This document shows, piece by piece, positions 27,321 through 37,700 of a DNA stretch of 64,000 bases. Numbering within the stretch: the stretch's first letter is position 1; each line of letters begins with the position of its first letter. A program made the position numbers and the translations under genes. This DNA is from Bacillus atrophaeus. Its GTDB lineage: Bacteria > Bacillota > Bacilli > Bacillales > Bacillaceae. The stretch spans positions 558,001 to 622,000 of the forward strand of contig NZ_LSBB01000001.1 of NCBI RefSeq assembly GCF_001584335.1, written 5' to 3'. The notes under the pieces are model-generated. The model did no database searches, was not told the origin of the DNA, and was given only the letters and a program-made list of their open reading frames with translations.

Positions 27321-29306
27321 GTGAAAGATCGCTTTGAGTTAGTCTCGAAATACCAGCCCCAGGGAGATCAGCCGAAAGCTATAGAAAAGCTTGTCAAAGG
27401 AATTCAAGAAGGAAAGAAACACCAGACTCTTCTGGGTGCGACGGGTACGGGTAAAACATTTACGGTGTCCAACCTGATTAAAGAAGTCAACAAACCGACA
27501 CTTGTAATTGCCCATAACAAAACACTTGCGGGCCAGCTTTACAGCGAGTTCAAAGAGTTTTTTCCGAACAACGCTGTCGAGTATTTTGTCAGCTACTATG
27601 ATTACTATCAGCCGGAGGCTTACGTGCCTCAAACGGATACATTTATAGAAAAAGACGCAAGCATTAATGATGAAATTGATAAGCTCAGACACTCCGCAAC
27701 ATCGTCTCTTTTTGAACGCAGAGACGTCATTATCATTGCGAGTGTTTCTTGTATATACGGTCTCGGTTCACCGGAAGAATACCGTGAAATGGTGCTTTCG
27801 CTCAGGACGGAAATGGAGATTGAACGCAACCAGCTGCTCAGAAAGCTTGTTGACATCCAATATGCCCGCAATGATATTGATTTCCAACGGGGAACGTTCC
27901 GGGTGCGCGGAGATGTCGTGGAAATTTTCCCGGCGTCACGCGACGAGCATTGTATACGGGTCGAATTTTTCGGAGATGAGATTGAACGGATCAGAGAAGT
28001 GGATGCACTGACCGGGGAGATCCTCGGCGACCGCGACCATGTCGCTATTTTCCCGGCTTCCCACTTCGTCACACGAGCCGAAAAAATGGAAAAAGCCATT
28101 CTTAATATTGAGAAAGAGCTTGAGGAGCAGCTGAAAGTCATGCATGAGAACGGCAAGCTCCTTGAAGCGCAGCGATTGGAGCAGCGGACAAGGTACGATC
28201 TTGAAATGATGCGGGAAATGGGATTCTGCTCAGGCATCGAGAACTATTCAAGGCACTTGACGCTTCGTCCGGCGGGTTCCACGCCATATACGCTTCTCGA
28301 CTACTTCCCCGATGATTTTATGATCGTTGTCGATGAGTCGCACGTGACAATTCCCCAGGTCCGCGGAATGTTTAACGGAGACCAAGCGAGAAAGCAAGTG
28401 CTGGTGGATCATGGATTCCGTCTGCCTTCAGCGCTTGACAACCGTCCGCTCCGTTTCGAAGAATTTGAAAAGCATATGCACAATATTGTTTATGTCTCAG
28501 CAACGCCGGGCCCTTATGAAATAGAGCATACACCGGAAATGATCGAGCAGATTATCCGGCCGACCGGGCTTCTTGATCCGATTATTGAGGTGCGTCCGAT
28601 TGAAGGACAGATTGATGATTTGATCGGTGAAATTCAAGCCAGGACCGAACGGAATGAAAGAGTGCTCATCACCACGTTGACGAAGAAAATGTCTGAGGAT
28701 CTGACAGATTATCTGAAAGAGATCGGCATTAAGGTCAATTATCTTCATTCCGAGATTAAGACGCTGGAACGGATTGAAATCATCCGGGATCTCCGGCTCG
28801 GCAAGCATGATGTTCTTATCGGAATCAACCTGCTGAGAGAAGGGCTTGATATTCCTGAGGTATCCCTTGTCGCTATTTTGGATGCGGATAAGGAAGGTTT
28901 CCTCCGGTCAGAACGCTCACTGATCCAGACCATTGGGCGGGCGGCGAGAAACGCGGAAGGCCGCGTCATCATGTATGCCGATAAAATGACAAAATCAATG
29001 GAAATTGCCATAAACGAAACGAAACGCCGCCGTGAGCAGCAGGAGCGTTTTAATGAGGAGCACGGCATTACGCCGCAAACGATTAATAAAGAAATACGCG
29101 ACGTTATCCGCGCGACAGTGGCTGCTGAAGATAAAGAAGAATATAAAACAAAAGCAGCGCCGAAACTGGCGAAAATGACGAAAAAAGAACGCCAGAAAGT
29201 CGTTGAACAAATGGAACTTGAAATGAAGGAAGCAGCCAAGGCGCTTGACTTTGAAAGAGCCGCGGAGCTTCGCGATTTACTTTTAGAGCTAAAAGCGGAA
29301 GGATGA
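27321..29306 (+). CDS. uvrB: UvrB, excinuclease ABC subunit B
   Basis: 661 aa from GTG 27321 with CGGAGG upstream. Walker A GATGTGKT (about residues 38-45), the beta-hairpin tyrosine-rich segment [16 protein letters not shown] (about 90-105), helicase motifs ([40 protein letters not shown]), and the C-terminal UVR domain that binds UvrC are all present. It verifies damage delivered by UvrA in nucleotide excision repair. SOS-controlled; uvrA starts seven bases after its stop. Confidence 0.98.
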   Translation: MKDRFELVSKYQPQGDQPKAIEKLVKGIQEGKKHQTLLGATGTGKTFTVSNLIKEVNKPTLVIAHNKTLAGQLYSEFKEFFPNNAVEYFVSYYDYYQPEAYVPQTDTFIEKDASINDEIDKLRHSATSSLFERRDVIIIASVSCIYGLGSPEEYREMVLSLRTEMEIERNQLLRKLVDIQYARNDIDFQRGTFRVRGDVVEIFPASRDEHCIRVEFFGDEIERIREVDALTGEILGDRDHVAIFPASHFVTRAEKMEKAILNIEKELEEQLKVMHENGKLLEAQRLEQRTRYDLEMMREMGFCSGIENYSRHLTLRPAGSTPYTLLDYFPDDFMIVVDESHVTIPQVRGMFNGDQARKQVLVDHGFRLPSALDNRPLRFEEFEKHMHNIVYVSATPGPYEIEHTPEMIEQIIRPTGLLDPIIEVRPIEGQIDDLIGEIQARTERNERVLITTLTKKMSEDLTDYLKEIGIKVNYLHSEIKTLERIEIIRDLRLGKHDVLIGINLLREGLDIPEVSLVAILDADKEGFLRSERSLIQTIGRAARNAEGRVIMYADKMTKSMEIAINETKRRREQQERFNEEHGITPQTINKEIRDVIRATVAAEDKEEYKTKAAPKLAKMTKKERQKVVEQMELEMKEAAKALDFERAAELRDLLLELKAEG

Positions 29307-29313
29307 TGAAAGA

Positions 29314-32187
29314 ATGGCTATGGATCGGATAGAGGTGAAGGGAGCAAGGGCGCATAACCTGAAAAACATAGATGTGACCATTCCGAGAGATCAGCTCGTA
29401 GTGGTGACTGGACTGTCGGGTTCCGGTAAATCCTCCCTTGCTTTTGACACCATATATGCAGAGGGGCAGCGGCGCTATGTGGAGTCGCTTTCTGCCTATG
29501 CCCGCCAATTTTTAGGCCAGATGGATAAGCCGGATGTCGACGCGATTGAGGGTTTATCCCCGGCTATCAGCATTGATCAAAAAACCACGAGCCGCAACCC
29601 GAGATCAACTGTCGGGACGGTGACAGAAATTTATGATTATCTGCGCCTGCTGTACGCAAGGGTGGGAAAACCGCACTGCCCAGAGCATGGAATTGAAATT
29701 ACATCACAGACGATTGAGCAGATGGTCGACCGGATTTTGGAGTACCCGGAGCGGACGAAGCTTCAGGTGCTTGCGCCGATTGTGTCCGGCAGAAAAGGCG
29801 CCCATGTCAAAGTGCTTGAGCAAATTCGAAAACAAGGGTATGTCAGAGTTCGGATTGACGGCGAAATGGCCGAGCTTTCTGAAGAGATAGAGATTGAAAA
29901 AAATAAAAAGCACTCCATTGAAGTTGTCATTGACCGGATTGTAGTGAAAGAAGGCGTCGCCCCGCGGCTGTCAGATTCATTAGAGACAGCCCTTCGTTTA
30001 GGCGAAGGCCGTGTCATGATAGACGTAATGGGCCAGGAAGAGCTGATGTTCAGCGAGCACCACGCCTGCCCGCATTGCGGTTTTTCAATCGGCGAGCTTG
30101 AGCCGCGCTTGTTTTCGTTTAACAGTCCGTTTGGCGCTTGCCCAACTTGTGACGGGCTGGGAATGAAGCTTGAGGTCGATTCGGACCTTGTCATTCCGAA
30201 TAAAGACCTGTCATTGAAGGAAAATGCGATCGCGCCATGGACGCCGATCAGCTCACAATATTATCCTCAGCTGCTTCAGGCGGTATGCAGCCACTACGGG
30301 ATTGATATGGAAGTGCCGATGAAGGAATTGCCCGATCACCTGCTGGATAAAGTATTGTACGGAAGCGGCAATGAACAGATTTATTTCAAATACGAAAATG
30401 ACTTCGGCCAGGTTCGTGAAAATCATATTGAATTTGAAGGTGTATTGCGCAATATTGAGCGGCGTTATAAAGAGACGAGCTCAGACTATATCCGTGAACA
30501 GATGGAGCAATACATGTCACAAAAACCTTGCCCGACGTGCAAAGGCTATCGTTTAAAGAAAGAAGCGCTTGCCGTTTTAGTAGACGGCCGGCATATCGGA
30601 AAGATTACCGAGCTGTCTATAGCAGACGCGCTGCAATTTTTCAAAGGTCTTAGCCTTTCGGAAAAAGATATGCAGATTGCGGACTTGATTCTGCGTGAAA
30701 TCGTCGAACGGCTCAGTTTTCTTGATAAAGTCGGACTGGATTATCTCACGCTGAGCCGTGCTGCGGGAACGCTGTCCGGAGGAGAAGCCCAGCGAATCAG
30801 GCTCGCGACGCAAATTGGCTCGCGTTTGTCGGGAGTGCTTTATATTTTGGACGAGCCGTCAATCGGCCTTCATCAGCGAGATAATGACCGATTGATCAGC
30901 GCGCTGAAAAATATGAGAGATCTCGGAAACACGCTGATTGTCGTTGAGCACGATGAGGATACGATGATGGCTGCCGATTATTTGATTGATATCGGCCCCG
31001 GCGCCGGCGTTCATGGCGGGCAAGTGATTTCGGCAGGCACGCCGAAAGAGGTTATGGCTGATAAAGACTCATTAACCGGAAGTTATTTATCGGGGGAGAA
31101 ATTTATCCCGCTGCCGCCTGAAAGAAGAAAACCGGACGGCCGCTTCATTGAAATTAAAGGCGCATCGGAAAACAACCTGAAAAAAGCGAATGCGAAATTC
31201 CCGCTTGGAACATTCACAGCGGTTACGGGGGTTTCCGGTTCAGGAAAAAGTACACTCGTAAATGAAATTCTGCACAAGGCTTTGGCGCAAAAGCTTCATA
31301 AAGCGAAAGCGAAGCCGGGAAGCCATAAAGAAATAAAGGGATTAGACCATCTTGATAAGGTCATTGATATTGACCAGGCGCCGATCGGGCGGACACCAAG
31401 ATCAAACCCGGCAACATACACCGGTGTGTTTGACGATATCCGCGACGTGTTTGCGCAGACGAATGAAGCGAAAGTCCGCGGCTATAAAAAAGGGCGTTTC
31501 AGTTTTAATGTAAAAGGCGGACGCTGTGAAGCCTGCCGCGGCGACGGAATTATTAAGATTGAGATGCATTTCCTTCCGGATGTGTATGTCCCGTGCGAGG
31601 TATGCCATGGAAAACGCTACAATCGGGAAACCCTTGAGGTCACCTACAAAGGGAAAAGCATTTCCGATGTGCTGGATATGACAGTTGAATATGCTCTTTC
31701 TTTCTTTGAAAATATCCCGAAAATCAAACGCAAGCTTCAGACGCTTTTCGATGTGGGACTGGGTTATATTACACTCGGCCAGCCCGCGACTACCTTATCC
31801 GGCGGAGAAGCGCAGCGTGTGAAGCTGGCATCCGAGCTGCACAAGAGATCAACCGGCCGCACGCTGTACATTTTAGATGAGCCGACAACAGGTCTGCATG
31901 TCGATGATATCGCACGGCTTTTGATTGTGCTTCAGCGTCTCGTGGACAACGGGGATACGGTACTTGTGATCGAGCATAATCTTGATATTATCAAAACGGC
32001 TGATTACATTGTTGATCTCGGTCCGGAAGGCGGAGCGGGGGGCGGAACGATCGTAGCGTCGGGAACGCCCGAAGATGTAATGGAAGTAAAAGAATCGTAT
32101 ACCGGCCATTATTTGAAACCAGTTGTGGAGCGTGACAGAAAACGGATGAAGGCGCTCATTAAAGCAAAAGAAACCGTTACACCTTAA
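29314..32187 (+). CDS. uvrA: UvrA, excinuclease ABC subunit A
   Basis: 957 aa. It has two ABC modules: Walker [10 protein letters not shown] near residue 33 and GVSGSGKST near residue 640, with signatures [12 protein letters not shown] (about 490) and [12 protein letters not shown] (about 830). Zinc modules CPHC/CPTC (about 253-281) and CEAC/CEVC (about 735-765) are intact. The UvrA dimer finds bulky DNA lesions and loads UvrB. It is in an operon with uvrB, so shares the LexA box. Confidence 0.98.
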   Translation: MAMDRIEVKGARAHNLKNIDVTIPRDQLVVVTGLSGSGKSSLAFDTIYAEGQRRYVESLSAYARQFLGQMDKPDVDAIEGLSPAISIDQKTTSRNPRSTVGTVTEIYDYLRLLYARVGKPHCPEHGIEITSQTIEQMVDRILEYPERTKLQVLAPIVSGRKGAHVKVLEQIRKQGYVRVRIDGEMAELSEEIEIEKNKKHSIEVVIDRIVVKEGVAPRLSDSLETALRLGEGRVMIDVMGQEELMFSEHHACPHCGFSIGELEPRLFSFNSPFGACPTCDGLGMKLEVDSDLVIPNKDLSLKENAIAPWTPISSQYYPQLLQAVCSHYGIDMEVPMKELPDHLLDKVLYGSGNEQIYFKYENDFGQVRENHIEFEGVLRNIERRYKETSSDYIREQMEQYMSQKPCPTCKGYRLKKEALAVLVDGRHIGKITELSIADALQFFKGLSLSEKDMQIADLILREIVERLSFLDKVGLDYLTLSRAAGTLSGGEAQRIRLATQIGSRLSGVLYILDEPSIGLHQRDNDRLISALKNMRDLGNTLIVVEHDEDTMMAADYLIDIGPGAGVHGGQVISAGTPKEVMADKDSLTGSYLSGEKFIPLPPERRKPDGRFIEIKGASENNLKKANAKFPLGTFTAVTGVSGSGKSTLVNEILHKALAQKLHKAKAKPGSHKEIKGLDHLDKVIDIDQAPIGRTPRSNPATYTGVFDDIRDVFAQTNEAKVRGYKKGRFSFNVKGGRCEACRGDGIIKIEMHFLPDVYVPCEVCHGKRYNRETLEVTYKGKSISDVLDMTVEYALSFFENIPKIKRKLQTLFDVGLGYITLGQPATTLSGGEAQRVKLASELHKRSTGRTLYILDEPTTGLHVDDIARLLIVLQRLVDNGDTVLVIEHNLDIIKTADYIVDLGPEGGAGGGTIVASGTPEDVMEVKESYTGHYLKPVVERDRKRMKALIKAKETVTP

Positions 32188-32212
32188 CCCTCTTTTTAGA
32201 GGGTTTTTTTAT
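32186..32212 (+). terminator. Rho-independent terminator of uvrBA, overlapping the yvkN end
   Basis: AACCCTC pairs with GAGGGTT over a six-base loop, followed by T residues. The yvkN stop codon on the other strand lies in the loop, so the two converging genes share this element. Confidence 0.88.
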
Positions 32213-32447
32213 GCAGATGGCGGTCTTCGTCTTTGAGCTGCCGGCTTAAGTCCATTAAATCATGAAGGATATGTGTGCTGCTGCTGTCCAGAAGCACTTT
32301 TATATATTGAATATCATGAGAGATGGGCAGAGGCGCGTTAATTTGTTCAAGCTCAGCGATCATTTCGCGGTTCATTCTTTTTTGTTCATGCATCAGTTTT
32401 AAAAGTGAATCTTGTGTTACTGTATAATCACCAGGTTTCTTTTGCAT
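32196..32447 (-). CDS. yvkN: YvkN, small conserved Bacillus protein
   Basis: 83 aa from ATG 32447, chosen because GGAGGGTG lies about seven bases upstream; an in-frame GTG at 32456 overlaps that site. It is a charged, helical protein ([16 protein letters not shown], then [19 protein letters not shown]) without signal peptide or known motif. Function unknown. It converges on uvrA. The symbol is assigned by position between uvrA and yvlA from memory and is less certain than the gene itself. Confidence 0.7.
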   Translation of the reverse strand: MQKKPGDYTVTQDSLLKLMHEQKRMNREMIAELEQINAPLPISHDIQYIKVLLDSSSTHILHDLMDLSRQLKDEDRHLHKKTL

Positions 32448-32573
32448 TATTTTCACCCTCCTTGATTACGATCAGCTTTTTTACATATTGTAAAGGGTAC
32501 AGGTGAAAGAATCTACATTCAAAACTTGTAAAAACAAATTTGCGTAAATGGAAGCATGCCCATAGAATGAAAA

Positions 32574-32599
32574 TGAAACCTAAACATCTTTCATACGTA
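32574..32599 (+). promoter_or_regulatory. Sigma-W promoter of yvlABCD
   Basis: TGAAAC (32574-32579), 16-base spacer, CGTA (32596-32599): a full match to the extracytoplasmic-function sigma-W consensus. It implies induction by envelope stress such as antimicrobial peptides or detergents. Confidence 0.88.
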
Positions 32600-32664
32600 T
32601 AACTAAGGAAAAGGTCCCTGACCAATGGTCCCGGACAGCCAATTATTATAGGAGTGTGAATGAA

Positions 32665-32991
32665 TTGAATCGTAATCAAGCATTGATAGCATCCCTTTGT
32701 TATTTCAGTGTGTTTATCGCACCTCTCATTGTTCCGATTGTTGCTTATTTCGTCGTTGATGAGAAAGAGACGAAGCGGCACGCCGTCCGTTCTCTGGTTT
32801 CTCATATTATCCCTTTTTTCGGATGGATCTTTCTCATTGCTGCTTTGATCGGCGGAGCGATTGTCGCCGGTGAAGAAAGTATGATGCCGGTATTTCTTTT
32901 GATCGGCGGAGCGATTGTTTATTTCTTAATTGTGATTGGCATTATCATTTGGAATGTCATCCAAGGTATTAAGGTTTTACGCCAGGCATAA
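32665..32991 (+). CDS. yvlA: YvlA, DUF4870-type membrane protein
   Basis: 108 aa from TTG 32665: GGAG at 32651-32654 is then ten bases away, while an in-frame GTG at 32656 would abut the ribosome site. Three membrane spans (about residues 8-28, 44-64 and 72-100), with a KETKRHAVRSLVSH loop, match the DUF4870/Tic20-like family. It is the first gene of the sigma-W-type yvlABCD envelope-stress operon. Function unproven. Confidence 0.85.
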   Translation: MNRNQALIASLCYFSVFIAPLIVPIVAYFVVDEKETKRHAVRSLVSHIIPFFGWIFLIAALIGGAIVAGEESMMPVFLLIGGAIVYFLIVIGIIIWNVIQGIKVLRQA

Positions 32992-33014
32992 GAAAATTAG
33001 GGGAGGAGATCAAT

Positions 33015-34109
33015 ATGAAACAAGAAAAAGAACGAATATTGAAGCTCGTGGAAGAAGGAAAACTGACGGCCCAGGAAGCACTCACCCTTATAGAAAAGCT
33101 GGACAGCGAATATAAAGAAAAAGAAAACAAAATCACTTCGTTATCAACGGATGTTCATGAAGCGGATGAGTCATTTGCCGCAAATAAAGAAGGACAAAAG
33201 CCATCCATCGGCGCCAAGCTGTTCGACTGGATTGATTCTGCTGTGAAAAAGGTCAAAGAGGTTGACTTGGATTTGAATTTCGGGCATGCGTTTGATGTGC
33301 AGCATATTTTTCAATTTAAAGAAACCGATTTTTCCAGCTTGGAGCTTCAAATCGCAAACGGCAGCGTCAATATCGTGCCGTGGGACGACAGCGATGTCCG
33401 AGCTGAGTGCCATGCGAAGGTGTTTCGCGCCGATAGCCAGGAAGCGGCAAGAGACGCATTTCTCCAGCATATTGAATGTGAAGCGAAAGGAAGCAAGTTT
33501 TTCATCCGGACAGAAAAGAAAACGATGAAAACGAATGTGACCTTATACATTCCGCAAAAGCAGTATGATAAGATTCGGGTGAAACTGTTTAACGGGCCGA
33601 TAAGAGGGGAACATTTACATGTAAAAGAGTTCTCAGCCAAAACGACAAACGGTGTACTGTCCTTTTCCCATTTAACTGCTGAAAAAGCGTCTGCTGAAAC
33701 GGCGAACGGGCAAATTAAACTGGCGAATCACAGCTGCGGCACGATAGAAGCTGAAACCATTAACGGATTGATCGACTTACGGGGAAGAAGCGAGTCGGTT
33801 GATGTTCAAAGTTTTAACGGAAATATCGCGGTCACTGTGACAGAACCTGATTGCCGTTCGATTTATACAAAAACAACGACCGGCAATGTGGAGCTTGCGA
33901 TTCCAAGCGACGTTGCAGTAAAGGCTGAGCTTAAAAGCAATCTCGGCTCACTGTCCCACGAGCTGCTGGATGTTGAGATGCTGAAAGAAAAAAACGAAAC
34001 GATCCAAAAAGAAATGATGTTTACTTCAAATCAAGGACATGATCAAAACATCGCCATATTCTCAGAATCATTAACAGGCGCTATTAAACTAAAGCATACA
34101 CAGAGGTGA
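33015..34109 (+). CDS. yvlB: YvlB, DUF4097-type beta-helix protein (envelope stress)
   Basis: 364 aa. The N-terminal 30 residues (KERILKLVEEGKLTAQEALTLIEKL) form the SHOCT-like helical hairpin found in LiaG/YvlB relatives. Residues about 100-360 are a repetitive beta-structure (TTNGVLSF, ETANGQIKLAN, ETINGLIDL, SFNGNIAVTV) typical of the DUF4097 adhesin-like beta-helix. No signal peptide. In the sigma-W operon with PspC-like YvlC, it probably serves a cytoplasmic scaffold at stressed membranes; this is inference. Confidence 0.87.
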   Translation: MKQEKERILKLVEEGKLTAQEALTLIEKLDSEYKEKENKITSLSTDVHEADESFAANKEGQKPSIGAKLFDWIDSAVKKVKEVDLDLNFGHAFDVQHIFQFKETDFSSLELQIANGSVNIVPWDDSDVRAECHAKVFRADSQEAARDAFLQHIECEAKGSKFFIRTEKKTMKTNVTLYIPQKQYDKIRVKLFNGPIRGEHLHVKEFSAKTTNGVLSFSHLTAEKASAETANGQIKLANHSCGTIEAETINGLIDLRGRSESVDVQSFNGNIAVTVTEPDCRSIYTKTTTGNVELAIPSDVAVKAELKSNLGSLSHELLDVEMLKEKNETIQKEMMFTSNQGHDQNIAIFSESLTGAIKLKHTQR

Positions 34110-34113
34110 TAAA

Positions 34114-34308
34114 ATGAAAAAGCTTTATCGTTCGAAAAAGAATAAGATGATAGCCGGTGTAGTCGGAGGGCTTGCCGATTACTTAAATATGGACGCGTCA
34201 CTGCTTAGAATTATTACAGTGATTTTAGCATTCGTTACAAGCGGAATCGTTCCGCTTGTTTATATCATATGGATTTTTGCCGTTCCGTCAGAAAAGGAAA
34301 TCGGATAA
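34114..34308 (+). CDS. yvlC: YvlC, PspC-domain membrane protein
   Basis: 64 aa. The PspC pattern is complete: KKLYRSKKNKMIAGVVGGLADYLNMDASLLRI, followed by one long hydrophobic span. PspC domains belong to phage-shock and LiaRS-type envelope-stress systems. It lies four bases after yvlB; the yvlD start follows its stop directly. It likely acts at the membrane with YvlB and YvlD. Confidence 0.92.
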   Translation: MKKLYRSKKNKMIAGVVGGLADYLNMDASLLRIITVILAFVTSGIVPLVYIIWIFAVPSEKEIG

Positions 34309-34668
34309 ATGGTGAAATGGGCAGTCAGCATTTTAGTTAATGCATTATTACTAATTGTAATTGCCGGATACTTTGATTCCGTTCATGTCAGCAGTATTGG
34401 AGCGGCCATTATTGCCAGCCTCATTTTGTCTGTTCTGAATGTGCTGGTCAAGCCATTTTTAATCATTTTAACATTGCCTGTCACAGTGGTGACGCTTGGC
34501 CTGTTCTTATTTATCATCAATGCGATTACCTTGATGATGACCGCGGCACTGATGGGAGACAGCTTCCAAATCGACGGCTTCGGCACGGCGATCTGGGCGT
34601 CAATTGTACTCTCGGTTTTTCATCTGCTGATTCAAAAAGGAATTTTAGAACCGCTTGGAAAAAAATAA
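34309..34668 (+). CDS. yvlD: YvlD, phage-holin-IV-like membrane protein
   Basis: 119 aa with four hydrophobic spans and the motif LSVLNVLVKPFLIILTLPVTVVTLG (about residues 41-65), characteristic of the Phage_holin_4_2 (YvlD) family of small membrane proteins. Despite the family name there is no linked lysis gene; it is the last gene of the sigma-W-type yvlABCD operon. A terminator overlaps its stop. Confidence 0.92.
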   Translation: MVKWAVSILVNALLLIVIAGYFDSVHVSSIGAAIIASLILSVLNVLVKPFLIILTLPVTVVTLGLFLFIINAITLMMTAALMGDSFQIDGFGTAIWASIVLSVFHLLIQKGILEPLGKK

Positions 34669-34697
34669 AAAAGCCGCCGATCTGGCGGCTTTTTTGT
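34666..34697 (+). terminator. Rho-independent terminator of yvlABCD
   Basis: AAAAAGCCGCC pairs with GGCGGCTTTTTT over a five-base loop. Confidence 0.94.
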
Positions 34698-34798
34698 TAT
34701 GTCTTTTAAAGAAATTTCAATTTAATGGTGCATTTACATAAAAAACTACATAAGCTGCATCCTCCCGACGCAAAATACATTCAGAGGGAGGTGCTTTT

Positions 34799-37700
34799 GT
34801 GAAATATAAAATGCTCATTTTGGTTCTTATCAGCCTGTTCGGTTTTGTTCCCGCTGTGAGCGCCGAAGGTTTTTTGCCAATGAAAAATAACGGACCTTCA
34901 TTTCCTATTCTGAAACAGGAATCTGTCCAAACGCCACATTACATACCGCTGCTTGAAAACCCTCCTCAAATTGAAGTGAAGTCTGAAATGAAGGAAAACC
35001 TGCTCATTCAGGCTCAAGTGCGTGACCCTGAGTATCAAGCTTTTTCTGCCTTTCTGTTTTATAAACAAAGTAATGAACTGGGCTATAAGATGGTGCCGAT
35101 GGATGCCGGTCCCGGGGTTTTGCGGCAATTTATCGCGCGAATTCCGAAGCGGTCTATATGGAATAGCGAGATCGAATATTATATCGTGCTCTCCAACGGA
35201 AAACAGCAGGTGGAAACGGACACGAAGAAGCTGAAGCTAGAGGGCTATCGGGCTGATCTGGACCATATTCCGGAGCTATTGATCACAGAGCTTGCCATTG
35301 ATACGAAAAACGCCGGGGGAGCCGATGGCTTTGAGTTTATTGAGATTTACAACACGACTGACAGGTCCATTGATTTTAAAGATTACAATATTCGGTACCG
35401 CTACCCGAAGGAAGGTCCTGAATCAGACTTGATATGGAAGCCTGAAAATGAACATATTATCATCCCATCAGGCGGGTCGCACGTTTTTTGGCTGAAAAAT
35501 CAAGTAAGTGCTGAATTAACGGCGGATGATTTTAATCAGTACTATCGTACGTCTTTGATTGAAGGAAAAAACCTGACTGTTATCGAAGGCACAGAAGGGA
35601 TGGCCAATTCCCGGCCGCGCGCGGTTGCCATATCAACCAATACGGGAAAAGATATAGCAGTAGCGCATTATCGGAAAAATGTCTTACAGCGGCTGTCATC
35701 GGTGCTTTACAAATACCCGCTCAACGGCACAACGGAGCTGCTGAATATCTCAATCGGAGAGAAAAAGCCTGCGCCGGGTTCGGTGTTGCAGGCGCAGGTG
35801 CCGGAGCAAAAACGGACAACAATGCCCGACAAAGAAAAGCCGGTCATCGAGGATTTAACCGACCGCAAGCCTGTCCGTCCTGCTGAAAGCATTGAATTAC
35901 GGGCTGATATACACGACCGCAGCCTTGTCAAAACGGCGGCCTTTTATTATCGGACGGATGAGACAAAGCCGTTCAAGCGCATTCTTGCTGAAAAAGACCG
36001 CAACGACAATTTGTATCATTATATCGTTTATTCCCCGGAACTGATTGGAAAGGATCAGCTTGAGTATTACGTGGCCGCGGGTGACGGGACGAATGAAGCA
36101 AAAACACCGGTCAAAATGGTTGATATTAAGCAAACAAGCAAGTCGCACGGACTTAGGGTGAATCTTGAAAATCGCGATACATTATCTGGGATTCAATACC
36201 TGAAGGCAACGTCTGATGAACGAACGGACAGAATAAAGCTGTGGATTGACGGAAAAGAACAAAAGACAGAGCCATCAATGGAAAAGGAGGCGTATTTTGC
36301 GTTTGACACCCGTAAAACGAATCTCTATTTTAAAAATGCTGTGATAATGGGAGACAAGGTGCTGAAAATTTTTGATGACACCACTCACCGATACCGGACA
36401 TATTCCGTGCCGCTGCCGGAGCCGCTCCTGCAAAAAGGAAAACAGCAGCAGCGTATCACAATTCGATCGGGTTCAAAGGTATCCACGTTCGATACGGCAG
36501 AAAATCGCGATGATTTCTTGGTGAAAAACGTCCGATTGGTATTATCAGACGGTACCGTCATCAGGGATTCAAGGATTTTACCGAATAAGGAACTATTTAT
36601 CGGGGATAATCAGCGCGCAGATAAAAGCAGGCAGTTTCATTTTCATCTCCCGGACGAGCTGTTTACGTCGCGTTTGCTTGAGCTGGACACGGCAAAGCTG
36701 TCTGAAGGAGTCCATCTTATCGCAGCCTCCGACGGTAAGGAAGAGCTCAATCTGACAGTACGGGTGGATAATACAGGACCGGCAATTAAGCCGAACGTTA
36801 CCGGCGGACAAACCTATAAAGGAAACGTCGTTCTTCAAGCCGATATTTATGATAAGTGGAGCAAGATTGAAGAGGTAAAGGCTTCACTTGATAATGAAGA
36901 TATTACGCTGCCTTATCATACATCGAGTTCGGAGCTTGCTCCCGGAAAACACGTGCTGAAAATAATAGCCGTTGATTTGGCGGGAAATGAGACGGTGACA
37001 GAGCGCACGTTTACCACAGAAGAAGAGCATCCTGAGCAGCCGGAACTCGTGGAAAGCAAAGCCGGGAAGGATAAAGCACGTGTCTCTGTACGGGTAAAAG
37101 ATCCGACAAAGGACGACATGGATATTTCCTTTTATCAGGGCTTTCAATATACGGCGCGTGACCGCGGCAGCATGAAAGTCTTTACACATGCTTCATTGAC
37201 TGAACCGCCTAAAAGCTTTATACCGCCAAGTGAGTCGCTGCTTTCAAATAGAGAGATGGAACAGATTTCAGATGCTGACGGAAAGACGATACAAACTGAA
37301 CATCAGAACCTATTTCCTTATCATCGGTTTGAAGTGGAGGTTGATCCGTCAATTGACGGAAATGATGTGACAGAAGCAGTCTGGAAGGGAAGCTCACTGC
37401 CGGGAAGAAAAGTGACCATGTATGCTTGGAATTACCGGATGCTTCAATGGCAGGCGATAGACAGCTTTGTTGCAAAAGACAAAAAACAATTTACCCTAAA
37501 GGCTTCTGTAACTGCCGCCGATTATGTCAGACATGCGAAAATGAATGTGATTGTACAGGATGAAATCCCGGCGCCAAAGGATATGTACACCTTTGTCTGG
37601 ATGTCGGATACGCAATATTACGCGGAAAGCTATCCGCACATTTTTGATAAGCAAACGGCATGGATCAAAAATAATCAAAAGAAGCTCAATATTAAATATG

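Noticed and set aside
27629-28237. 202-codon minus-strand frame opposite uvrB
   Set aside because: Shadow of the uvrB coding sequence, rich in Ser/Arg as expected for an antisense frame, with no ribosome site. The same applies to the 164-codon frame at 28745-29239.
34309-34668. Prophage holin/lysis remnant
   Set aside because: YvlD belongs to a holin-like family by name only. It lies in a sigma-W-type operon with no phage genes nearby.
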